Of a stretch of 6,576 bases of DNA, positions 1 to 5,860 are shown one piece after another (positions within the stretch are counted from its first letter, which is position 1; each line of letters starts with the position of its first letter). Source of the stretch: NIOZ-UU13 sp048635425 (GTDB lineage: Bacteria; Planctomycetota; Phycisphaerae; Sedimentisphaerales; Anaerobacaceae); contig JAIVYN010000207.1 in the NCBI GenBank assembly GCA_048635425.1, positions 1 through 6,576 on the forward strand, read 5' to 3'. Below the pieces are notes generated by a model that made no database searches, had not been told where the DNA came from, and was given only the letters and a program-made list of their open reading frames with translations. Made by a program: the position numbers and the translations under genes.

Positions 1-1974
1 GGTAATCTGTGGGGGTTTCCTTATAAACTCTACAGCTATGGGGGCGGGGCGTTTCTGATTCCGTATATCATTGCTCTTCTTGTAGTTGGCATCCCCATAA
101 TGGTTCTTGAATTCAGTATAGGCCATTATACGCAGCGGGCGGCGCCTGATGCTTTGAAACGGGGGCATAGGCGTTTTGAGATGGTCGGCTGGTGGGGGAT
201 TCTTCTGGCTTTTGTAATAGTCACTTATTACCCGGTGATTTTAGCGTATTGTTTCAGCTTCCTGTGGTACAGCATCGTCGGGATTTTTAACGGTGGGGAG
301 CTGCCCTGGGCGGGTGAGGGGATAGAAGGTGTTGAGAAGGCCAAGAGTTTCTTCAATGACGCATATCTGGGCAAGATAGAAGGCCCGAATCTGGGCGCTA
401 TTCGTTGGAACATAATCTTACCGCTGATCATTACCTGGACGGCGATGTACTTTTGTATTTTTAAGGGTGTGCGCTTAGTTGGTAAAATCGTCTGGCTCAC
501 AGTTCCGCTGCCGTGGCTGATGCTGCTGATCCTTACGGTGCGCGGCCTGACCCTCGAAGGCAGCATGCAGGGCCTGACATATTATCTCGACCCCGTGTGG
601 TCCGAGCTGGCGAAGCCTATAACGTGGCGATACGCGTTCGGGCAGGTGTTCTTTTCGTTGAGTCTTGCTTATGGTATTATGATTACGTATGCGAGCTTCC
701 TTCACAGAAAAAGCGATATTAATAACAATGCGGCCATCATCAGTATTGCGGATTTTGCGACGAGTTTTGTGGCGGGGCTGGCGGTGTTTGCGACTTTAGG
801 TGGAATGGCTTTTGTGACCCAGCTTGGGGACAATCCGGTTGCGGTCGAACAAGTGGCGGAAACGGGTCCCTCACTGGCATTTGTGGCGTTTCCGTATGCA
901 CTTGCGCAACTGCCTTATTCGGCGTGGTTCAGCTTTGTTTTCTTCTTTGCACTTGTAACGTTGGGGGTTGACTCGGCCTTTTCAATGACCGAAGCAATTC
1001 TGGCCAGTATTGTCGATAAGACCGGATGGCGCAGGAGCATTGTTCTGCCCGTGATGAGCGTTGTGGGATTTCTGTTCGGTCTGATTTATATCACGGAGGG
1101 AGGATTTAACTGGCTTGGCACCATCGACGGTTTTGTCAACGGCACCTGGGGTATAGCGTTTATGGGGCTGCTGGAGTGTGTGGTTTTAGGCTGGCTGTGG
1201 CGGATTGGGACGCTGCGGCGCCACGCCAACAGCCGAAGCGACTGGAAATTGGGCAAGTGGTGGGACTATCTTATACGCCTGGTGATTCCTGTTTTTCTTG
1301 GCGCACTTTTCTTCTGGCAGCTTTTTGACGATATCCGTGGGGAAGGATTCTTGCGGACGCCGGAAGGTGACTGGATATTGCCAAACTGCGTTGGGCTGGG
1401 GGTTGTAGCGTTGGTGCCTGTCGTGGCTATTATTTTGAGCCTGGTCAAGGGCCGGAAGGACATCAGAGAGCAGGAACGGCCTGAGCAGAGCCTGGTCGTC
1501 GGGGGGAGACGTGAAGGGGCAATCGCGTTTTTTGCGGCGTCGGGCATTGCAGTTTTGCTCGTTCTTTGGTTTACTGTCCCAATGCCGCAGGCGGCAAAAC
1601 AAGTGATTCTTTGGCTGTCGCTGGCCGGCGGCGTGGTTGCGATGCTGTTGAGCAATTATGTTCTGGATAAGCACCATACTTCCACGAGCCAGGCATCCTG
1701 GCTGGCAAGATGGGCGGGGATAATGGCAGCTATGGACATAAGCGCATCTATTGCAATAATCCTGATTGGCCTGGCGGATGGGACGGAAATTGAGGAAACG
1801 ACGGCACCGATTCGCGACAAATTGAGCGGCGTTTCTTATATCATTCTTCTGGTTGTGTTCCTGATCATCATAGGCGGCCTGGGCTGGTGTTTTTACCGAG
1901 CTTTGGCGGCGGCCGGCAGAGATACAGGAATTCAACATCCCGACGAAGTCGGTGACGAGCAACAGCGAATTTAG
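1..1974 (+). CDS. SNF/NSS-family sodium-dependent transporter (5' partial)
   Basis: Inner-membrane symporter of the sodium:neurotransmitter symporter family (LeuT fold), which uses the Na+ gradient to import amino acids or related amines. The frame is open from base 1, and the first visible residues GNLWGFPY are the TM1 signature (GN-x-x-R-FP in LeuT), followed by YGGGAFLIPYIIA and VGIPIMVLEFSIG. Only about 20-25 N-terminal residues should therefore lie outside the window; the ATG at 100 is internal to TM1/TM2 and is not the start. About 657 codons are visible, clearly longer than LeuT. The extra length is at the C-terminus, where further hydrophobic segments follow a charged loop near residues 483-500, before a hydrophilic tail. 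The usual TM1 Arg of the extracellular gate (LeuT Arg30) is Gly here. The substrate cannot be read from sequence. The gene converges on the MazG-like gene with 88 bases between stops, and I saw no convincing terminator there. Confidence 0.93.
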   Translation, partial: GNLWGFPYKLYSYGGGAFLIPYIIALLVVGIPIMVLEFSIGHYTQRAAPDALKRGHRRFEMVGWWGILLAFVIVTYYPVILAYCFSFLWYSIVGIFNGGELPWAGEGIEGVEKAKSFFNDAYLGKIEGPNLGAIRWNIILPLIITWTAMYFCIFKGVRLVGKIVWLTVPLPWLMLLILTVRGLTLEGSMQGLTYYLDPVWSELAKPITWRYAFGQVFFSLSLAYGIMITYASFLHRKSDINNNAAIISIADFATSFVAGLAVFATLGGMAFVTQLGDNPVAVEQVAETGPSLAFVAFPYALAQLPYSAWFSFVFFFALVTLGVDSAFSMTEAILASIVDKTGWRRSIVLPVMSVVGFLFGLIYITEGGFNWLGTIDGFVNGTWGIAFMGLLECVVLGWLWRIGTLRRHANSRSDWKLGKWWDYLIRLVIPVFLGALFFWQLFDDIRGEGFLRTPEGDWILPNCVGLGVVALVPVVAIILSLVKGRKDIREQERPEQSLVVGGRREGAIAFFAASGIAVLLVLWFTVPMPQAAKQVILWLSLAGGVVAMLLSNYVLDKHHTSTSQASWLARWAGIMAAMDISASIAIILIGLADGTEIEETTAPIRDKLSGVSYIILLVVFLIIIGGLGWCFYRALAAAGRDTGIQHPDEVGDEQQRI

Positions 1975-2062
1975 TTTTGAGTTCGACTGTTAGAAGTGAA
2001 CGTATGGGTTTTGAATTTTCAGTTTTTTTCTGAGCCCGGAAACTCGAACCTGCTGCCATCTG

Positions 2063-2332
2063 TCATTTAGGTTTGAAACCTTTGACGTTATTGCCGGTAT
2101 ATTTGGCGCAGGCGTTTTCCAAATCAACATCGCTTATGTTCGCCAGCGTGCAGAGCCAGGCAAAGACATCGGCAAATTCCTCCTCTTTATTTTTTTGGTC
2201 CTCAGACATGAGGGCGGTAGCGAGCTCTCCGACCTCTTCGATAAACCACATAAACGTGGCGGGGACGCCTCTTTGCCGGTCTCGCTTTTCGTATTTTTTG
2301 GAAATTAAACGTTGAAATTCGCTGATTTTCAT
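2063..2332 (-). CDS. MazG-like nucleotide pyrophosphohydrolase
   Basis: Small all-alpha NTP pyrophosphohydrolase of the MazG-like superfamily, expected to hydrolyse a (d)NTP or modified nucleotide to the monophosphate plus PPi in the cytosol (house-cleaning). The 89-residue protein shows the metal-binding pattern of the family: E32-E33-x-x-E36 on one helix and E52-x-x-D55 on the next (IEEVGELATAL ... EEFADVFAWL). The length fits a single-domain member rather than the two-domain E. coli MazG. I chose the ATG at 2332 because AGGA lies 9 bases upstream on the minus strand (plus-strand 2342-2345). An in-frame ATG ten codons further upstream would add MYTYKLGTYQ and has no better site. The gene is convergent with the transporter. 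The substrate is not predictable, and no toxin partner is visible. Confidence 0.9.
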   Translation of the reverse strand: MKISEFQRLISKKYEKRDRQRGVPATFMWFIEEVGELATALMSEDQKNKEEEFADVFAWLCTLANISDVDLENACAKYTGNNVKGFKPK

Positions 2333-2343
2333 TTGGTAAGTTC

Positions 2344-2637
2344 CTAATTTGTAGGTGTACAAGGCAAAAGTTGCTTTGTGCTCTTATATACTACCTTTTC
2401 TCCTAATCGGCTGAGCCGTAACCAAACAGGTTTTGATATCAACTCCAATACCCAAAAAGTTCGTAAAAGAACAACCGCTTCGCGGCTGGGATTTACCGCA
2501 TTAGAGGCACCAGCATAATCATAAGTGGGCGGAACATCTTCGGGTGCCGCCCCACGCTGTATGCCGCCATTGTGACGCTCGCCTCGCTCCAGCGTTGCCC
2601 TATCCTGCACAATGGCAGTAACATTATACGGATACAT
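2344..2637 (-). CDS. Doubtful 97-residue hypothetical ORF upstream of the MazG-like gene
   Basis: The ORF has an ATG with AAGG seven bases upstream, and its stop lies 11 bases before the MazG-like start, overlapping that gene's ribosome binding site. The arrangement is therefore compatible with a two-gene operon. Against this, I recognise no domain. The protein is rich in Arg and Glu without a clear hydrophobic core (segments such as TLERGERHNGGIQ and VLELISKPVWLRLSRLGEK), has no signal peptide, and sits at the edge of a relic-filled spacer. It may be a chance frame through a dispersed repeat or a decayed element rather than a functional gene. No function is proposed. Confidence 0.3.
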   Translation of the reverse strand: MYPYNVTAIVQDRATLERGERHNGGIQRGAAPEDVPPTYDYAGASNAVNPSREAVVLLRTFWVLELISKPVWLRLSRLGEKVVYKSTKQLLPCTPTN

Positions 2638-2912
2638 GCTGTTGCCTTAAAGCGTTAAATCCAAAAGTCAGTATTCTTAAACTGTTATCGGAGAAAGTTG
2701 GACGGCGTCGAAAACTGTCATAAGTCTTTGTAGAAGTGTGATATGCCATATATGAAGTTTAATCTATCGTAGATAAAGCGTTATCCGTAATAAATAAGGC
2801 TTAATATGTCGCAAATGAAGTTTTACCTGTCGCAAAGTAAATTAGCAAAAGTCTTATAACGATTGAATAAAATAATATAAGTTGTTTATTTCAGGGATGT
2901 TAAGTAAAATAA
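2638..2912. other. AT-rich spacer without a gene
   Basis: No ORF of useful length or recognisable RNA gene is seen. The stretch is AT-rich and contains two loosely similar segments, about 2741-2780 and 2804-2840, that share ATATG...ATGAAGTTT...ATC/GTCG...GTAAA with small indels. There is also a short hairpin ATCTA-TCG-TAGAT near 2762. It may be a worn duplicated sequence. No promoter pattern stands out. Confidence 0.5.
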
Positions 2913-3020
2913 CCACAATTAGTTGAACAGCCGAAGGCAAAAGAACTCGAATACCGCATCATCGCCGTCAACAATACAGGCGAAGTAGAACCTTCAAATA
3001 CCGAAATGGTCGTGCTGTAA
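2913..3020 (+). pseudogene. C-terminal remnant of a fibronectin type III-like protein
   Basis: From CCA at 2913 to the TAA at 3018-3020 one frame reads as protein: 35 codons containing KELEYRIIAVNNTGEVEPSN and ending EMVVL. This is the typical last part of a fibronectin-III domain: the YR-x-x-AVN-x-x-GE strand, then the PSN turn and final strand, followed at once by a stop as in secreted multidomain proteins. The frame is closed by a TAA a few codons upstream (at 2903), and there is no start codon or ribosome binding site in front. It is therefore a 3' fragment of a lost gene rather than a small protein. The family assignment is from pattern only. Confidence 0.55.
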
Positions 3021-3086
3021 GAAAGAAATGGGCTTTATCTGGAAACCATATAAGTAGAAGTTCGGAATAAGAAAGGAGCTACAGAA

Positions 3087-3279
3087 ATGTCAAAGTTCAT
3101 CATATGTCCTGGCGGGGGTACTGTCAAGGTGATAAAAGGGAATCCCGGATAACGCCAGGATAATCAGTATCCACGAAAAGGATGGACCTCCTGGAGGAGT
3201 CATAAACAGGTGCAACGAGGTCGAATACAAGTGCCATTGCACCGGGAAGAAGTACCACGTGAAATGGAAGAGGAAGTAG
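3087..3279 (+). pseudogene. Frameshifted small cysteine-containing protein
   Basis: An ATG at 3087 has an excellent ribosome binding site (AAAGGAG, 3072-3078, eight bases away). It opens MSKFIICPGGGTVKVIKG and then meets a TAA at 3150. The frame one base over continues sensibly from about 3139 to a TAG at 3277-3279 with IPDNARIISIHEKDGP, then RCNEVEYKCHCTGKKYHV and a basic end. Removing one base from the A4G3 run at 3134-3140 would join the two parts into a protein of about 62 residues, with cysteines in CPGG, RCN and KCHC, as in a small zinc-ribbon-like fold. The coherent two-frame reading suggests either a recent frameshift or an assembly error. I do not recognise the family, and metal binding is inferred from the cysteines only. 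Confidence 0.5.
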
Positions 3280-3817
3280 CGTGATTGGCTCTACCCCCCA
3301 CGATTAGTCAGCGGTTGTTCTGGTATCCGCCGACTTGGTCCTGCACTGGCAGGGCTGCAAACGATTACTTCTCATCCGGTAGTTTTTCTTCACATCATCT
3401 CGATAGCTTCGGAGTGAAATCGTAATAAGAATCCCTCCACAAACCGGCAGGTGATCTGCCAAAGGGAAGAAACGCATATTATTTTGAGGCACTCTGAGCT
3501 TTTTCGCTTCGGATTCTCTCCAGAATTTCCATTACCGATACAAGTTGTTCTCTCTTTTTTACTTGGCAATATTAGGGATGTTTAAGTATTTGTGAGTTTG
3601 ACGAAGAAAACGGTTCCCAAACGCTGTGTAGAAACACAACAAAAAGAACTGAATGCACGAGGTTGGCAAACACGCATACGTTGCCCAGTGAGGAGTCTCG
3701 GAGTTTTTTTAAGAATATGCTTTACGCCCAACCTGCCGATGTATAATATATATTCAAGTAATGGATTAGAATCACACTAATAAAGGGTTCGTAGTTCATG
3801 GTCAATCGGCAACAGCC
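3280..3817. other. Gene-poor stretch with only unconvincing ORFs
   Basis: No gene can be supported here. On the minus strand, one frame upstream of about 3480 reads VKKREQLVSVMEILERIRSE before a stop, and the neighbouring frame stays open to 3304 for about 60 codons. The two could be pieces of a decayed gene, but neither matches a family I know. On the plus strand, short frames at about 3570-3740 stay open for around 60 codons with no ribosome binding site and an unlikely composition. AGGGATGTTTAAGTA at 3574-3588 nearly repeats AGGGATGTTAAGTA at 2893-2906. Confidence 0.5.
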
Positions 3818-4080
3818 AATAGCAAACTTGTGCCCGCGAAAGCGGGTATCGCAAATCAGGAGTCGCTCCTGTTATCCTGTCAGGCCGTAATTAGTGGAGA
3901 AATCAACGTCGAATTTGACTACTTTTATGCAAAACAAACCCAATTTCCTGGGGGTACTAATGAACGCAAACCGTTTTTCACAAGGGGATTATGAAAATGA
4001 AGCACACCTTCAGACTCGAAGAAAACAAAGCCAATCAAACCCAATTTCAAAATCCCAGATCGGATTCGGCCTTTGAGTTC
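3818..4080 (+). repeat. Dispersed-repeat block with the 'MQNKPNF' reading and two hairpins
   Basis: This block looks like a genome-wide dispersed repeat rather than a gene. Its 5' part holds two perfect hairpins: CCCGC-GAAA-GCGGG (3833-3846, extendable by a G-T and a T-A pair to 3831-3848) and CAGGAG-TCG-CTCCTG (3857-3871). Its 3' part reads MQNKPNFLGVLMNANRF, then GDYENEAHLQTRRKQSQS, in the longest frame. The word CAAACCCAATTTC occurs twice, near 3938 and 4039, in different frames. I remember very similar NKPNF/DYENE/KPNQTQF peptides as spurious hypothetical proteins in many planctomycete assemblies, which is recollection and not a search. The 60-codon ORF at 3894-4076 starts with GTG, lacks a ribosome binding site and should not be called a protein. 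Confidence 0.6.
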
Positions 4081-4131
4081 GAGTGAAAATGCTTACAACC
4101 CCCCAAAAAAATGGCTCAACATGCAAAAGAC

Positions 4132-4160
4132 TTGACATCTGTGGTGTTCTAACATAGGAT
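4132..4160 (+). promoter_or_regulatory. Sigma-70-type promoter for the partner-switch cluster
   Basis: A perfect -35 box TTGACA (4132-4137) is followed after exactly 17 bases by TAGGAT (4155-4160), which matches the -10 consensus TATAAT at four of six positions. Transcription should start near 4166-4168, leaving a leader of about 35 bases before the STAS gene. The site lies immediately downstream of the repeat block and is the only strong promoter seen in the window. It implies housekeeping rather than alternative-sigma transcription of the cluster. Confidence 0.7.
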
Positions 4161-4201
4161 TTTCGGACAGTTTTGTTTATGGTTTTGTTAGGGAGTTTAC
4201 T

Positions 4202-4561
4202 ATGGCTGAGATTAAGCCAAGAATAAGTGTTGAGTATGCCAAGAAAGCGACGATAATTAGTTTTACGGACGAAAAAATCCTCGAAGAAAGTGACATTAAG
4301 GCGCTTCAGGATTCGATTATGTCAGTTGTTGAGCAAACGGAGCGAATAAAGCTGATTTTGGATTTTGGCAACGTCCAGTTTTTGTCGTCTGCTGTTTTGG
4401 GACTTTTAATAAGGCTTAGCAAGAGGATTTACGAACACGATGGCCAACTAAAACTTTGTAATATAACCCCAAAGATATTCGAAATTTTCAAAATAACAAG
4501 GCTGACTAAAACCTTCGATATTTATAAAGATGTCGAAAGTGCGGTCGAGGATTTATCTTAA
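4202..4561 (+). CDS. STAS-domain anti-anti-sigma factor (SpoIIAA/RsbV type)
   Basis: Cytosolic partner-switching protein of 119 residues, the normal length for a stand-alone STAS domain. When unphosphorylated it binds the cognate HATPase kinase and frees that kinase's client, and phosphorylation on a serine blocks this. Visible landmarks are strand residues 16-21 (ATIISF), the core strand KLILDFGNVQFLSSAVLG at 50-67, with the phosphorylatable serine expected at S62 or S63, and the closing region LKLCNITPKIFEIFKITRL. The usual D-S-S-G is replaced by L-S-S-A, a variant I associate with planctomycete STAS proteins, so the exact phosphosite is uncertain. GGGAG at 4191-4195 lies six bases before the ATG. 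The presumed kinase gene follows 107 bases downstream, and a strong promoter is 40 bases upstream. Confidence 0.92.
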   Translation: MAEIKPRISVEYAKKATIISFTDEKILEESDIKALQDSIMSVVEQTERIKLILDFGNVQFLSSAVLGLLIRLSKRIYEHDGQLKLCNITPKIFEIFKITRLTKTFDIYKDVESAVEDLS

Positions 4562-4577
4562 GCTAATTAGGCGCCAA

Positions 4578-4653
4578 GCACCAATTGAGTCGGCGGGCAG
4601 GCTTATTTACATCCGGTCAATGCCGTGGACTTACAGCAGAGGACAATTGGTGC
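4578..4653 (+). promoter_or_regulatory. Intercistronic 10-base inverted repeat
   Basis: GCACCAATTG at 4578-4587 and its exact reverse complement CAATTGGTGC at 4644-4653 enclose 56 bases. They fill the gap between the STAS stop and the kinase start. In RNA this would be a long-looped stem ending 15 bases before the kinase ATG, which has no recognisable Shine-Dalgarno sequence. It may control kinase translation or mRNA stability relative to the STAS gene, or it may be a protein operator. There is no T-run after it, so it is not a standard terminator. The function is inferred. Confidence 0.45.
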
Positions 4654-4668
4654 CGGGTTGTTTCGCTT

Positions 4669-5124
4669 ATGGTATCAAAAGCAACAATCAATCGCTCAAT
4701 AGTTGTGAAAAGCAGGCCCTCTACTATTGAAAAGGTGTGCAAGCAGATCCTTTCTAAGCTCAAAGCCAACGGTTTCGACAAAGATGATATTTTTGCGGTT
4801 CATTTGGCCCTGGAGGAGGCTTTTCTCAATGCCGTCAAGCACGGTAATAAAATGGACCCCACCAAAGAGGTTAAAATCGACTATTCTGTTGGTTCAGATA
4901 AAATTGAAATTTCCGTGACGGACGAAGGGGAGGGCTTTGAACCGGAAGCAGTAGCAGATCCGCGATTCGGCGAGAGTCTTTACAAGCCCGGGGGCAGAGG
5001 ATTGCTGCTTATAAACTCGTATATGGATGTGGTTAAATTCACCGAACGAGGCAATGGTTTGTATATGGTCAGATATAAGGAAAAACCACCTCTGGCAAAA
5101 AGGGGTGACCAAACACAGGTATAA
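4669..5124 (+). CDS. RsbW/SpoIIAB-type HATPase serine kinase / anti-sigma factor
   Basis: Cytosolic GHKL-family ATP-binding protein of 151 residues that should phosphorylate the upstream STAS protein and sequester a sigma factor or other client. ATP-site motifs in order are the N-box ALEEAFLNAVKHGN (residues 47-60, Asn54), the G1 box DEGEGF (85-90) and the G2 box GGRGLLLIN (108-116). The length and motif spacing match HATPase_c_2 anti-sigma kinases, and no transmembrane segment is present. I chose the ATG at 4669. The frame stays open back to a TTG at 4585, but those 28 codons run through the inverted repeat and do not look like family sequence. No clear Shine-Dalgarno precedes 4669. The last ~13 residues (KPPLAKRGDQTQV) look like a non-conserved tail. 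No sigma factor gene is adjacent, so the client is unknown. Confidence 0.92.
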   Translation: MVSKATINRSIVVKSRPSTIEKVCKQILSKLKANGFDKDDIFAVHLALEEAFLNAVKHGNKMDPTKEVKIDYSVGSDKIEISVTDEGEGFEPEAVADPRFGESLYKPGGRGLLLINSYMDVVKFTERGNGLYMVRYKEKPPLAKRGDQTQV

Positions 5125-5161
5125 TCAAAAGTGGTCCCTTAACGGCGAAATCGAGAAAAGT

Positions 5162-5806
5162 ATGTTTAGCAGAGTTTTTATTTTTTTCAGTTGTTTGTTT
5201 GTTTTAGGCGGTTGTGCATCCAATGACGAGCCGATGCCGGAGATTGTACATAGCTCCGGCTCTAAGTCCGTACTTATTCCGCCGAAGGTTGTAAGTCCGA
5301 AACAAAGCCGAGGAAATGCTTATAGAAATGTACCAAGAGGCTGGTTACCACCTTCGCAGTTGGAAAAAAAGTGGGTTGCTATAGTGATACATCACTCAGC
5401 GACAGAAAAGGGAAATGCAGCTATATTTGACAAATGGCATAGGGAATGGAAGCATTGGGAAGGGGTTGGCTACGATTTTGTTATAGGCAACGGCACAGAC
5501 AGCGGTGACGGCGAGGTTGAGGTCACGTTTCGCTGGCGAAAGCAGATTCCCGGCGCTCATTGTGGAGGAACGGCCAACAATTGGGCCAATAGAGATGGGA
5601 TAGGGATTTGCCTTGTTGGTGATTTCAATCGCACTGGACCTACGAAACAACAGATGCAGTCCCTTTTGAGATTGATTCGCTTTCTACAAAAGCGGTATGG
5701 AATTTCGAAGAATCGAATTTATGGTCATAAGACCACTCCGGGAGCGCGAGTAACTGACTGTCCGGGGAGAAGGTTCCCGATGGCCAGGCTGAAGTCGATG
5801 CTTTAA
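5162..5806 (+). CDS. Lipoprotein N-acetylmuramoyl-L-alanine amidase (Amidase_2/PGRP fold)
   Basis: Zinc amidase expected to cleave the bond between MurNAc and L-Ala of peptidoglycan or released muropeptides, anchored as a lipoprotein on the periplasmic side. The start at 5162 gives a textbook lipoprotein signal: hydrophobic FIFFSCLFVLGG then Cys18 (lipobox LGGC). Residues 20-65 are a Ser/Pro/Lys-rich linker. The catalytic domain begins at WVAIVIHHSAT (His77/His78), continues with VGYDFVIG (Tyr104) and GAHCGG (His133), and ends with YGHKTTPGA (His189) and TDCPG (Cys200). This matches the H/Y/H/C set of T7-lysozyme/PGRP amidases, so it should be active. The frame stays open upstream to 5027, but that part overlaps the kinase gene. 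The gap to the kinase stop is 37 bases, suggesting co-transcription; the ribosome binding site is poor (GAGAAAAG). Confidence 0.93.
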   Translation: MFSRVFIFFSCLFVLGGCASNDEPMPEIVHSSGSKSVLIPPKVVSPKQSRGNAYRNVPRGWLPPSQLEKKWVAIVIHHSATEKGNAAIFDKWHREWKHWEGVGYDFVIGNGTDSGDGEVEVTFRWRKQIPGAHCGGTANNWANRDGIGICLVGDFNRTGPTKQQMQSLLRLIRFLQKRYGISKNRIYGHKTTPGARVTDCPGRRFPMARLKSML

Positions 5807-5860
5807 TTACTAAATTTATACCTAATATCCACATTCAGGCAGCGTGTCTGCCGCGTCCTA

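Noticed and set aside
1186..1962. 258-codon minus-strand ORF
   Set aside because: It lies wholly antisense to the transporter, has low-quality composition and no ribosome binding site, and is explained by codon bias of the real gene.
1975..2062. Bidirectional terminator between the transporter and the MazG-like gene
   Set aside because: A T-run is present at 2024-2030, but only a four-base stem flanks it and no strong GC stem was found.
2468..3321. 12-base inverted match AGAACAACCGCT (2468-2479) with 3310-3321
   Set aside because: It is a short, isolated match about 830 bases apart with no similarity extending into the flanks; it could be chance.
3304..3492. 62-codon minus-strand ORF
   Set aside because: No family, ribosome binding site or plausible fold was seen; the adjacent frame upstream looks equally coding-like, so at best this is a decayed piece.
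3894..4076. 60-codon plus-strand ORF as a protein
   Set aside because: It has a GTG start, no ribosome binding site and repeated words read in different frames. It is better explained as dispersed repeat sequence.
4585..4668. Upstream TTG start for the kinase
   Set aside because: The added 28 residues do not resemble the family and run through the inverted repeat. The ATG at 4669 gives the normal length.
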